Shown here piece by piece: positions 44,714 through 53,733 of a stretch of DNA of 64,000 nt (positions within the stretch are counted from its first letter, which is position 1; the number at the start of each line of letters is the position of its first letter). The DNA comes from Azospirillum cavernae (lineage in GTDB: Bacteria > Pseudomonadota > Alphaproteobacteria > Azospirillales > Azospirillaceae). The DNA lies in the NCBI RefSeq assembly GCF_003590795.1, contig NZ_QYUL01000002.1:1-64000 (forward strand), given 5' to 3'. The position numbers and the translations under genes are program-made. A model generated the notes under the pieces. The model was not told the origin of the DNA. It saw only the letters and a program-made list of their open reading frames with translations, and did no database searches.

Positions 44714-45448
44714 ATGGCCCCACGTCTCAGCAGCGCCAACCGCCGCAAGGCGATCCTCGACAGCGCCCTGCCGCTGTTCGCCCGCAAGGGTTTCGCCGCC
44801 ACCACAACCAAAGAGATCGCCCAGACCGCTGGCGTCTCGGAGGCGTTGATCTTCAAACATTTCTCCTCCAAGGCCTCGCTGTATGAGGCGATCTTCCTCA
44901 CCTGCATCGACGACGATCCGGAATACGCCCGGCTGCTCTCCCTGCCCGCGTCAACCGCCGCGCTGGTTCAGATGATTCAGGCGTTGGTCCGGTATTTCGT
45001 CGTCGATCTGCCCGACAACGCCGAAGAGCGGACGCGCCATCGTTTGACCATGCTCAGCCTGTTGGAGGATGGGGAGTTCATGCGGCAGGTCTATGACGGC
45101 TTGCATGAACGCTTCATGCCAACCTTCACCGCCGCCGTGAAGGCCGCCGCCGCCGCTGGCGATCTGACCGACCAGCCGGTCGGCGCGGAAAACGGCCTGT
45201 GGCTGGCTGACCATCTGAGTTTGGGGTTGGCGTCGGTTTGCCTGTCGGGTCGTCCGCTGGTTCCCTACACGGGCGACCGGATGGACTTGGCGCGGCAAAC
45301 CGTATGGTTCATCCTGCGCGGGCTTGGGTTGCGTGACGACGTCATCGCCGCGCAGGAAAAAAATTCTCGCTTCCCTTTTGTGCCTTTTGATCCCATGTGC
45401 GTGCCCGGCGCAGCACCCGACCAAACCGATCTGATTCGGAGCAACTGA
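44714..45448 (+). CDS. TetR-family regulator of second RND operon
   Basis: 244 residues. The TetR DNA-binding domain (RRKAILDSALPLFARKGFAATTTKEIAQTAGVSEALIFKHFSSKASLY) is followed by an AcrR-like C-terminal ligand domain and an unusual tail ending in a polar PGAAPDQTDLIRSN. ATG 44714 is preferred; an upstream TTG adds six residues. Unlike the first pump, the regulator is in the same direction as the pump and its stop is 2 bp before the adaptor start, forming a three-gene operon. Confidence 0.9.
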   Translation: MAPRLSSANRRKAILDSALPLFARKGFAATTTKEIAQTAGVSEALIFKHFSSKASLYEAIFLTCIDDDPEYARLLSLPASTAALVQMIQALVRYFVVDLPDNAEERTRHRLTMLSLLEDGEFMRQVYDGLHERFMPTFTAAVKAAAAAGDLTDQPVGAENGLWLADHLSLGLASVCLSGRPLVPYTGDRMDLARQTVWFILRGLGLRDDVIAAQEKNSRFPFVPFDPMCVPGAAPDQTDLIRSN

Positions 45449-45450
45449 CC

Positions 45451-46683
45451 GTGACCTTCGACAATTCCCCCAAGACCGAAACGTCGTTCGGCCATCCGGC
45501 GGCCTCTCCGGGCCATACGTCGGGCGGCCCTGGCGAGCGCCCGCCGGTCCGGCGCGGCGCCCTGGCCGTGCGGCTGGTCATCACCTTGATCGTGCTGGTC
45601 CTTCTGGGTGGCGCGCTCTACGGCTTCAACAGCTTCCGCGCCAAGGCCATCGCCGATTTCTTCGCCAACAACAAGCCGCCGCCCACCCCGGTGTCCCTGG
45701 CCGAGGCGACCGTCCAATCGGTGCCGAAATATCTGACCGCCATCGGCACGCTGGTCGCCGCGCGTCAGGTGACGGTGGCCCCCGAGGTCGCCGGACGCGT
45801 CATGCAAATCCCGTTCGAGTCGGGCGCCTCGGTCAAGACCGGCGACCCGCTGGTGCAGATGAACGATTCGACCGAGCAGGCCGACCAGTTGGCCCAACGC
45901 GCCCAAGCCCGTTTGGCCGAATTGAATCTGGAGCGTTACCGAGACCTGCGCCGCAGCCAAGCGACGCCGCAGAGCAACGTCGACCAGTATCAAGCCCAGC
46001 TTGATGAGATCAACGCCAACATGAAGCGCACTCAGGCGTTGATCGGGCAAAAGCTCATCAAGGCGCCGTTCGACGGCGAGCTTGGCATTCGCCAGATCAA
46101 CGTCGGCGATTACGTGACGGCGGGCGCCACCATCGTGACGTTGACGGATCTGAAAAGTCTCTACGTCAATTTCTCCCTGCCGGAGCAGGCGTTTCCGAAG
46201 CTGTCCATCGGGCAGAAGGTGCTGCTGAACGCCGATCCGCTGCCGGGCCGCGATTTCGAGGCGACGATCAGCACCATCGAACCCCAGGTCAGCGCCGACA
46301 CCCGCGCGGTCAAAGTCCAGGCGACGCTCGACAACCGCGAGCGGGCGCTGCGTCCGGGCATGTTCGCCAACGTCCGCGTCGTGCTGCCGCCGCAGCCCAA
46401 CACGCTGACCGTGCCGGAAACCGCCATCGATTACACGGTGTATGGCGATTCCGTCTTCGTCGCGGTGACTGAAAAGACGCCCGACGGCAAAGAGCAGTTG
46501 GTGGTTCAGCGCCACCCGGTGAAGGTCGGCGACCGCACGCAAAACCGGGTGGAGATCCGCGACGGGTTGAAGCCGGGCGACCGCGTCATCGTGTCGGGAC
46601 AGTTGAAGCTGTCGAACGGCGCGGCGATCACGGTGTCGGACAGCAAGGCGCTGACCGCGCCATCGTCCTTGCCGCAGAACTGA
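45451..46683 (+). CDS. RND efflux periplasmic adaptor, second system
   Basis: A 410-residue adaptor with an N-terminal signal anchor (VRLVITLIVLVLLGGALYGF, about 40-60), no lipobox, then lipoyl halves (GRVMQIPFESGASVKTGDPLVQM and KAPFDGELGIRQINVGDYV), a coiled-coil hairpin, barrel and membrane-proximal domains, most like the MdtA/MexH-type adaptors. The GTG at 45451 has GGAG 9 nt upstream and follows the tetR stop; an earlier GTG (45397) would overlap tetR. Confidence 0.92.
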   Translation: MTFDNSPKTETSFGHPAASPGHTSGGPGERPPVRRGALAVRLVITLIVLVLLGGALYGFNSFRAKAIADFFANNKPPPTPVSLAEATVQSVPKYLTAIGTLVAARQVTVAPEVAGRVMQIPFESGASVKTGDPLVQMNDSTEQADQLAQRAQARLAELNLERYRDLRRSQATPQSNVDQYQAQLDEINANMKRTQALIGQKLIKAPFDGELGIRQINVGDYVTAGATIVTLTDLKSLYVNFSLPEQAFPKLSIGQKVLLNADPLPGRDFEATISTIEPQVSADTRAVKVQATLDNRERALRPGMFANVRVVLPPQPNTLTVPETAIDYTVYGDSVFVAVTEKTPDGKEQLVVQRHPVKVGDRTQNRVEIRDGLKPGDRVIVSGQLKLSNGAAITVSDSKALTAPSSLPQN

Positions 46684-46693
46684 GGCCGGCGTC

Positions 46694-49600
46694 ATGAAAT
46701 TCACCGACCTTTTCATCCGCCGCCCGATCCTGTCGGTCGTGGTCAGCCTGCTGATCCTGCTGATTGGGTTGCGCGCCTTGCTGGAAATGCCGATCCGGCA
46801 ATACCCCCAGCTTCAAAACACGGTCATCAGCGTCACCACCGCCTATCCCGGCGCGTCGCCCGACCTGATGCAGGGCTTCATCGCCACGCCCATCGAACAG
46901 GCGGTGTCGTCGGCGGAAGGCATTGATTACCTGACGTCGTCCTCCACCCAGGGGCAAAGCGTCGTCACCGCTCACATCCGGCTGAACTTCGACCCGAACG
47001 TCGCGATGACCGACGTGATGGCCAAGGTCAACCAGGTCAAATACCAACTGCCGAAAGAGGCCAACGACCCGGTCATCCTGAAATCGACCGGCGAATCGAC
47101 CTCGATCCTCTATATGGGCTTCGCCAGCACCGAGCTGTCAGGCGCGGCGATCTCCGATTACCTGACCCGCGTCATCCAACCCAATCTGGCGACGGTGGAC
47201 GGGGTGGCGCGCGCCCAGATTCTGGGCGGACAGACCTTCGCCATGCGCGTCTGGCTCGACCCGGTGCGGATGGCGGCGCGCGGCATCGCCGCTGGCGACG
47301 TGTCGGCGGCCATCACGGCCAACAATTACCAATCCGCCCCCGGCCAGACCAAGGGGGTGTTCGTCGTCACCAACGTCACCGCCAACACCGGCCTGACCGA
47401 CGTCGAGCAGTTCCGCGACATGGTGGTGAAGGCCAAGGACGGCGCGCTGGTCCGCCTGCGCGACATCGGCACGGTGGAGTTGGGGGCGCAAAGCTTCAGC
47501 GCCAGCGTCGCCATGAACGGCCAGCAGGCCATTTTCATCGGCGTGGATTCGACGCCGACCGGCAACCCGCTCAACATCGTCGCCGCCATCAAGAAAATGG
47601 TGCCGGAGCTGCGGCGGAATCTGCCGCCCAACATGACGATGGAAATCGTCTATGACAGCACCCGCTTCATCCAATCCTCCATCGACGAGGTGGTGAAGAC
47701 GCTGGTCGAGGCGGTGGCCATCGTCATCGTGGTGATCTTTCTGTTCTTGGGATCCTTCCGGTCGGTGCTGATCCCCATCGTGACGATCCCGCTGTCGATC
47801 ATCGGCGCCTGCACCTTCATGCTGGCGCTGGGCTTCTCGATCAATCTGCTGACGCTGTTGGCGATGGTGCTGGCCATCGGTCTGGTGGTCGATGACGCCA
47901 TCGTCGTCGTGGAAAACGTCCATCGCCATCTGGAGGAGGGAAAATCCCCCGTCGCGTCCGCCATCATCGGGGCGCGGGAAATCATCGGCCCGGTCATTTC
48001 CATGACCATCACGCTGGCCGCCGTCTACGCCCCCATTGGCTTTCTGGGCGGTTTGACCGGCGCGCTGTTCCGCGAATTCGCCTTCACGCTCGCCGCGTCG
48101 GTGATCGTGTCGGGCGTGGTGGCCTTGACCCTGTCGCCGATGATGTGTTCGGTCATTCTGACCGGCCATGGCGATCAGGGGCGCTTCGCCGCCTTCCTCG
48201 ACCGCAGCTTTGACCGGCTGTCGGGCTGGTATGTCCGCCGTCTGGACGGCATGCTGAACTACCGCGCGGCGACGCTGCTGTTCGCCTTCGGCGTTCTGTT
48301 GAGCGTCGGCTATCTCTTCACCAACACGATGAGCGAACTGGCCCCGGAAGAGGATCAAGGCATCCTGTTCGGCATTTCCAAGGCCCCGCAATACGCGAAC
48401 CTCGACTATGTCGACAGCTTCGGCAAAGAACTGGACGACGCGTTCAAGGCGTTCCCTGAGACCGACACCCGTTTCGTTCTGACCGGCATGCCGACCCTGA
48501 CGCAGGGCTTCGCGGGCATGATCCTGAAGCCGTGGGACGAGCGCACCCGCACCGCCAAAGAATTGCAGCCGCTGGCCCAGGCGGAGTTGAGCAAGATCAC
48601 CGGCATCAACGTCTTCCTGGTGTCGCCGCCCGCCCTGCCCGGCTCCACCGGCGGCTTGCCGGTGCAGATGGTGATTTCCAGCTCCGGCGATTACCGCACC
48701 ATCTTCGACGCGATTGAGCGGATCAAGGAGGCCGCCAACAAAAGCGGCATGTTCATCGTCACCGACAGCGATCTGCAATATGACAGCCCGGTGATCCGGC
48801 TGAAGATCGACCGCGCCAAGGCGGCGGATCTCGGCCTGTCGATGAAGTCGGTCGCCGACGCGCTGGCGGTGATGGCGGGCGGCAACTACATCAACCGCTT
48901 CAACCTGAACGGTCGGTCTTACGAGGTGATTCCCCAGGTGCCGCGCGCCCAGCGCCTGACCCCGGAGGATCTCGCCAAATTCTACGTCACCACCGGATCG
49001 GGCGCGCAAATCCCGATTTCCACTGTGGTGTCGATTGAAACGGCGACCGAACCCAACGCGCTGAACAAGTACAACCAGTTGCCCTCGGCCACCTTCTCCG
49101 CCGTGCCGATGCCGGGCGTCACCATTGGCCAAGCGGTGGATTTCCTCGAAGAGCAGGCGCGCGCCCAGCTTCCCGCCGGTTTCAACCACGCCTATCTGTC
49201 GGAATCGCGCCAATATGTGACCGAAGGCAACCAGTTGATGGTGACGTTCGCCTTCGCGTTGATCGTCATTTATCTGGTGCTGGCCGCGCAGTTCGAATCG
49301 TTGCGCGATCCTCTGGTGATTTTGATTTCGGTGCCGATGTCGATCTGCGGCGCGTTGCTGCCGTTGTTCTTCGGCCTCGCCACCATGAACATCTACACCC
49401 AGGTTGGTTTGGTCACGCTGATCGGCCTCATCAGCAAGCACGGCATTCTGCTGGTGGAGTTCGCCCGCGAAATGCAGATCAACGAGGGGGTGGATCGCCG
49501 CACCGCCATCGAACACGCCGCCCGTGTCCGACTGCGTCCGATTTTGATGACGACGGCGGCGATGGTGGTGGGTTTGGTGCCGCTGCTGACCGCCGGCGGG

Positions 49601-49768
49601 GCGGGCGCCGCCAGCCGCTTCTCCATCGGTCTGGTCATCGTCGCCGGCATGATGATCGGCACCCTGTTCACCCTGTTCGTCCTGCCCGCCGTGTACACCG
49701 TGCTGGCCAAGGACCACCACGCGGCCACACGCACGCAACGGGCGGCGGAACTCACCGCCCTGTCGTAA
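46694..49768 (+). CDS. RND efflux transporter permease (HAE1), second system
   Basis: A 1024-residue proton-driven pump with twelve helices. It starts with FTDLFIRRPILSVVVSLLILLIG, and the relay Asp pair is in GLVVDDAIVVVENVHRHLEEG; the second half has GLISKHGILLVEFAREMQ. It is closer to the MexI/MdtB-type pumps than the pump at 37847. It is followed by a strong terminator. No outer-membrane channel gene is adjacent, so a shared TolC-like channel is assumed. Confidence 0.95.
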   Translation: MKFTDLFIRRPILSVVVSLLILLIGLRALLEMPIRQYPQLQNTVISVTTAYPGASPDLMQGFIATPIEQAVSSAEGIDYLTSSSTQGQSVVTAHIRLNFDPNVAMTDVMAKVNQVKYQLPKEANDPVILKSTGESTSILYMGFASTELSGAAISDYLTRVIQPNLATVDGVARAQILGGQTFAMRVWLDPVRMAARGIAAGDVSAAITANNYQSAPGQTKGVFVVTNVTANTGLTDVEQFRDMVVKAKDGALVRLRDIGTVELGAQSFSASVAMNGQQAIFIGVDSTPTGNPLNIVAAIKKMVPELRRNLPPNMTMEIVYDSTRFIQSSIDEVVKTLVEAVAIVIVVIFLFLGSFRSVLIPIVTIPLSIIGACTFMLALGFSINLLTLLAMVLAIGLVVDDAIVVVENVHRHLEEGKSPVASAIIGAREIIGPVISMTITLAAVYAPIGFLGGLTGALFREFAFTLAASVIVSGVVALTLSPMMCSVILTGHGDQGRFAAFLDRSFDRLSGWYVRRLDGMLNYRAATLLFAFGVLLSVGYLFTNTMSELAPEEDQGILFGISKAPQYANLDYVDSFGKELDDAFKAFPETDTRFVLTGMPTLTQGFAGMILKPWDERTRTAKELQPLAQAELSKITGINVFLVSPPALPGSTGGLPVQMVISSSGDYRTIFDAIERIKEAANKSGMFIVTDSDLQYDSPVIRLKIDRAKAADLGLSMKSVADALAVMAGGNYINRFNLNGRSYEVIPQVPRAQRLTPEDLAKFYVTTGSGAQIPISTVVSIETATEPNALNKYNQLPSATFSAVPMPGVTIGQAVDFLEEQARAQLPAGFNHAYLSESRQYVTEGNQLMVTFAFALIVIYLVLAAQFESLRDPLVILISVPMSICGALLPLFFGLATMNIYTQVGLVTLIGLISKHGILLVEFAREMQINEGVDRRTAIEHAARVRLRPILMTTAAMVVGLVPLLTAGGAGAASRFSIGLVIVAGMMIGTLFTLFVLPAVYTVLAKDHHAATRTQRAAELTALS

Positions 49769-49791
49769 GGCAAAAACCTGACGCTTCCCTC

Positions 49792-49826
49792 AAAGCCCTT
49801 CTCCCCAATCGGGAGAAGGGCTTTTT
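49792..49826 (+). terminator. Rho-independent terminator of the second RND operon
   Basis: A perfect 14-bp stem (AAAGCCCTTCTCCC / GGGAGAAGGGCTTT) with a 5-nt loop CAATC, followed by a T-run, 23 bp after the pump stop codon. This is the clearest intrinsic terminator of the window. Confidence 0.92.
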
Positions 49827-50177
49827 CTATCCCGCCAAGCCCTTGCAATCTGATTTGATCTCCAACGGAAAATCCGCTTCGTCAGCGCGCAGCCGTAGAA
49901 AACACACGGATCTCCAAAAGACATTTCCAATAATGAATGTTTACACCCGATACTTTCGGTAATTAATTTTTCGCTTTAGGCATTTTTCGAGGATAGCCAG
50001 AAAAATTTGTTTCAACGAAATTGCCATCCCCTTTCCACAAGCGACGAGGGGCGATGAAACTTCTGTTGTCTCTGTTTCCGTCACAAAGACCATGATATGA
50101 AATTTTCCCGTTGCGCCCACGGATTGCCATCCACAGCGGGCAACTCGGGTTCCCTTTTGCCAGAAAGCGCCCTGCCG
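49827..50177. other. AT-rich intergenic region before the PhnD-like gene
   Basis: No gene is evident in these 350 bases. The part from about 49910 to 49990 is markedly AT-rich compared with the rest of the window and probably carries the promoter of the binding protein-kinase pair, but no clear -35/-10 pair or operator palindrome stands out. An upstream in-frame start for the following gene at 50097 lies inside it. Confidence 0.5.
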
Positions 50178-51020
50178 ATGCGCCCATTTTCCCTCGTCGC
50201 TTTGGTTGTGGTTGGCGCGCTGACCGCGCTGCTTCCCGCCACCGCCGCCAGGTCGCAAGACGCCACCCCCTTCCGCATCGGCATCGCTCCGCACACCAGC
50301 GCGCGCGTCATCATCGAGCAGTATCAACCCGTGCGCCGTGCCGTGGAGGCCGCCGTCGGGCAGCCGGTGGAAATCATCACCGCCCCAGACTTCACGGCTT
50401 TCGCCAAGCGGGCGTTGGAGCAGGATTACGACATCGCCGTCACCACCGGCCATCAGGCGCAATTGCTGAAAAATGACGCTGGCTATCGTCCCTTGCTGAC
50501 CTACACCGCCGATTTCCGCGCCGTGGTCGTCACCGCTGCGGGCAGCGGGCGCGACACCGCCGAATCTCTGCGCGGCGCCACCGTTCTGGGGCTGAACCCG
50601 TCGTCTTTGGTGACGCTGTGGGGGCAACATTGGCTGAAGGACAAGGCCGTGCCCGACGTCCAGATCCGCTATGTCAGCGCCGCCGACAGCGTGGCGCAAC
50701 TGGTGCTGTCCGGCGAGGCGGCCGCCGGTTTCATGTCGTTGGCCAACCGCCACAAGCTGCCGCCCGAGGTTCAGGCCAAGCTGACGACCATCGCCGAAAG
50801 CCCGGCGATGGCCGGGCGGGTCTATCTGCTGAACCCGCGCAAGGCGGCGCTGTTCGACAAAATCCACGACGCGCTGTTGGCTTTTGGCGTGACCACTGAG
50901 GGAAAAGCCTATTTCGACACCAACGCGCTGGGCGGCTATCGTGAGATCTCCGACGCCGAACTGGCCACGATGGAACCGCTGGCCGACGAGGTGCGCCGCG
51001 TTCTTAAGGCCAAACCATGA
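50178..51020 (+). CDS. PhnD-like periplasmic binding protein, probable kinase partner
   Basis: 280 residues: Sec signal peptide (MRPFSLVALVVVGALTALLPATAARS) and a phosphate/phosphonate-type (PhnD) binding domain (FRIGIAPHTSARVIIEQYQPVRRAVEAAVGQPVEI; DFTAFAKRALEQDYDIAVT). The mature part has no cysteine, so arsenite sensing of the AioX kind, which uses cysteine, is unlikely. ATG 50178 gives a compact signal peptide; ATG 50097 is possible. No ABC permease or ATPase follows. Instead the stop overlaps the hybrid kinase start by 4 bp, so it most likely serves as that kinase's periplasmic sensor subunit. Ligand unknown. Confidence 0.85.
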   Translation: MRPFSLVALVVVGALTALLPATAARSQDATPFRIGIAPHTSARVIIEQYQPVRRAVEAAVGQPVEIITAPDFTAFAKRALEQDYDIAVTTGHQAQLLKNDAGYRPLLTYTADFRAVVVTAAGSGRDTAESLRGATVLGLNPSSLVTLWGQHWLKDKAVPDVQIRYVSAADSVAQLVLSGEAAAGFMSLANRHKLPPEVQAKLTTIAESPAMAGRVYLLNPRKAALFDKIHDALLAFGVTTEGKAYFDTNALGGYREISDAELATMEPLADEVRRVLKAKP

Positions 51021-53713
51021 TTCTGTCCCGTCTGGCCCCCTGGAAGACCCTGCGTGGGCGCATGCTGGCCGCCGCGATGGCGGTTGAAACGGTGATGCTG
51101 ACGCTGCTGGTCGCCAACAGCGTTCGTCTCCTCTACAGCAGCCTGACCGAACAGGCGCAGCTTCACGCCGATCAGGTGACGCCGGTTCTCAACGCCGCCC
51201 TGGTCGCCCCCTTGGCCCAGCACGATTACGCGACGCTTCAGGCGGTGCTGGACGAAAGCCGGTCGGGCGGCGGGGTTGAGTATCTGGCGGTCAAAGACAG
51301 CGGCGGCAAGCTGGTCGCCATCAGCGGCTGGCCGCGCGACCGGGCGTTGCCGCCGCCGGAAAAGACCCTGACGCTGGAGCCAAAGGACGGCGCGGCCCGC
51401 TACGACGTGTCGGCGCCGGTGGCCTTGGCCGGGCAAAAGCTGGGCAGCGTCCAGTTCGGCCTGGATCTCCAGCACATCGTTGCGGCGCGCAAGGATCTGC
51501 TGCTCCAGGGCGTCGCCATCGCCCTGTCGGAAATCCTGCTGTCGGTGGGCCTGCTGACCTTGCTGGGTCTGTGGTTGACCCGGCATCTGTCGTCCTTGAC
51601 CCGCGCCAGCGAACGGGTGGCGGCGGGCGACTACGCCCCGGCGGCCCTGCCGGAAGGAAACGACGACATCGGACGGTTGGGCGCCGCCTTCAACACCATG
51701 TCGCGCGCCATCGGCGAACGGGTCGATCAACTGACCATCGCGTTGGATGAACAGGAATCGCTGGCCCGCGACGTTGAACAGGAACGGGCGCGCTTGTCGG
51801 CCCTGCTGTCGGCGATGGATTTCGGCGTGCTGTTCGCCGGGCGCGACGGGCGAATCGTGTACGCCAACCCGGCCTTCGCCGTGCTGTTCGCCATCGGTGG
51901 CACGCCGATCGGGACCAAGCTGGGCGACGCGCTGAGCAACAGCGGCAACGCGCCACGCGACACCGACGCGTCGGATCTCACCGCCATCGACGATGACGAA
52001 CGGCGCGAGATGACCTTGACGGACGGGCGCATTGTCAGTTGGCACAATGTCCCGGTGCGCAACGGCGGGGGGGTGACCATTGGCAAGCTGTGGCTGTGCA
52101 TCGACGTCACCGAACCCCGTCTGGCCGCCCAACAGCTGATCCAAGCCAAGGACAGGGCCGAGGCCGCCAGCCGTTCCAAAACCGAATTCCTCGCCACCGT
52201 CAGCCACGAGCTGCGGACGCCGATGAACGGCGTGTTGGGCAATTTGACCCTGTTGGGCGACAGCAATCTGGGGCCGGACGACAAGCGGCTGGCCGACGTC
52301 GCCCGCCGGTCGGCGGAAAGCCTGCTGCGGCTGCTTGACGACATTCTCGACCTGTCCAAGCTGGAGGCCCGCCGGATTGAGTTGGAAGAGGCCGATTGCG
52401 CGCCCGCCCAACTGGTGGAAAGCGTGCTGGACGTGTTGCGCCCGCGCGCCAACGAAAAGGGCGTGACCCTCAACGCCCGCATGATGCCGTCGGTCCCCGA
52501 CGTGATCGTCACCGATCCGGCCCGGCTGCGCCAGATCCTGTTCAATCTGGTCGGCAACGCGGTGAAGTTCACCGAGGAGGGGGCCGTGTCCGTGCGCGCC
52601 CGGCGGGGCGAGGACCGCGACAATGGGCGTTTCCTGCTGGAGTTCGAGGTGGAGGACAGCGGCATCGGCATCGCGCCGGAAGCCGTGCCCTCCCTGTTCG
52701 ACCGCTTCACCCAGGCCGACAGCTCAATCACCCGACGTTACGGCGGCACCGGCCTTGGGCTGGCGATCTGCCGCGACCTGTGCATCATGATGGGCGGCGC
52801 CATCGGGGTTGAAACCGCGCCGGGACGCGGCAGCGTCTTCCGTTTTTCCATCGTCGCCCGGATCGGCGATCCCTCAGCCTTGCGGTTGGTGGAACCCAGC
52901 GTGACCGAGGCTGCCCGCAACGCCGCCCTGCCGCCGCTGCGTGTGTTGGCCGTCGATGACATTGACGTCAACCGCGACATCGTGCGCGGGATTCTGGAGC
53001 GCTCCGGCCACAAGGTGGCGTTGGCCGCCAATGGAAGCGACGCCGTCCGCATGGCGCGCGAGCAGGATTTCGACATGATCCTGATGGACATTCAGATGCC
53101 GGGCATGGACGGTCTGACGGCCACCCGTCGCATCCGCGACCTGCCCGACACGCGCGGTGCGGTTCCCATCATCGCCCTGACCGCCCACGCGTCGGGCAGT
53201 TCACGCCCGGAATGTCTGTCGGCGGGAATGAACGGTTTTGTGACCAAACCCTTGCGCCCGGTCGCCCTGTTTGCTGAAATGACCATGGTGTTGGCGGGGA
53301 CGTCCAAGGCTCCTCCCGCCGCGTCTCTTGCGAAAGACGATGCGATCATGCCCCCGACCATTGCCCCCGCGCCGTCCGCTGACGATGCTCTTCTCGATCA
53401 GGAGCAGATCGACATCCTGATGGAGGTTCTGGAGCCGGAGGATTGGGAAAGCTCCCTGTCCGGCTTTGCCGAGAATGGCCGAATCACCATCGACGCGATG
53501 ATCGCCCAAGCCCGCGCGGGCGAGCCGCACAACCGCAGCGCCCACACTCTCAAGGGCATGGCGTTGAATCTCGGCGCGGCGGCGGTTGGCAATCTGGCCA
53601 AAGAGCTTGAAAACGCCCCCTCCTCCGCCGTGCTCGACAATCTTGACCGGCTGTCCGACCTGTTCGACCGCTCGCTGGTCGCCATGAAAGCGGCGGTGCG
53701 GTCAACCGCCTGA
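51017..53713 (+). CDS. Unorthodox hybrid sensor histidine kinase (HAMP-PAS-HisKA-HATPase-REC-Hpt)
   Basis: An 898-residue membrane kinase. The order is: transmembrane helix (about 15-37), periplasmic sensor, second helix (about 165-190), HAMP, a short PAS-like domain (about 255-375), HisKA with His397 (VSHELRTPMNGV), HATPase_c (about 510-630), receiver with Asp691 (LMDIQMPGMDG), and a C-terminal Hpt with His843 (SAHTLKGMALNLG). This is a full four-step phosphorelay kinase of the TorS/BarA type. No cognate response regulator gene is adjacent. Overlap with the PhnD-like gene suggests a TorT/TorS-like sensor pair. Confidence 0.93.
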   Translation: MILSRLAPWKTLRGRMLAAAMAVETVMLTLLVANSVRLLYSSLTEQAQLHADQVTPVLNAALVAPLAQHDYATLQAVLDESRSGGGVEYLAVKDSGGKLVAISGWPRDRALPPPEKTLTLEPKDGAARYDVSAPVALAGQKLGSVQFGLDLQHIVAARKDLLLQGVAIALSEILLSVGLLTLLGLWLTRHLSSLTRASERVAAGDYAPAALPEGNDDIGRLGAAFNTMSRAIGERVDQLTIALDEQESLARDVEQERARLSALLSAMDFGVLFAGRDGRIVYANPAFAVLFAIGGTPIGTKLGDALSNSGNAPRDTDASDLTAIDDDERREMTLTDGRIVSWHNVPVRNGGGVTIGKLWLCIDVTEPRLAAQQLIQAKDRAEAASRSKTEFLATVSHELRTPMNGVLGNLTLLGDSNLGPDDKRLADVARRSAESLLRLLDDILDLSKLEARRIELEEADCAPAQLVESVLDVLRPRANEKGVTLNARMMPSVPDVIVTDPARLRQILFNLVGNAVKFTEEGAVSVRARRGEDRDNGRFLLEFEVEDSGIGIAPEAVPSLFDRFTQADSSITRRYGGTGLGLAICRDLCIMMGGAIGVETAPGRGSVFRFSIVARIGDPSALRLVEPSVTEAARNAALPPLRVLAVDDIDVNRDIVRGILERSGHKVALAANGSDAVRMAREQDFDMILMDIQMPGMDGLTATRRIRDLPDTRGAVPIIALTAHASGSSRPECLSAGMNGFVTKPLRPVALFAEMTMVLAGTSKAPPAASLAKDDAIMPPTIAPAPSADDALLDQEQIDILMEVLEPEDWESSLSGFAENGRITIDAMIAQARAGEPHNRSAHTLKGMALNLGAAAVGNLAKELENAPSSAVLDNLDRLSDLFDRSLVAMKAAVRSTA

Positions 53714-53733
53714 ACCTTGATCGCGACCGCCGC

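Noticed and set aside
47138..49738. 866-codon minus-strand frame
   Set aside because: Mirror frame of the second RND pump, with the same artefactual composition.
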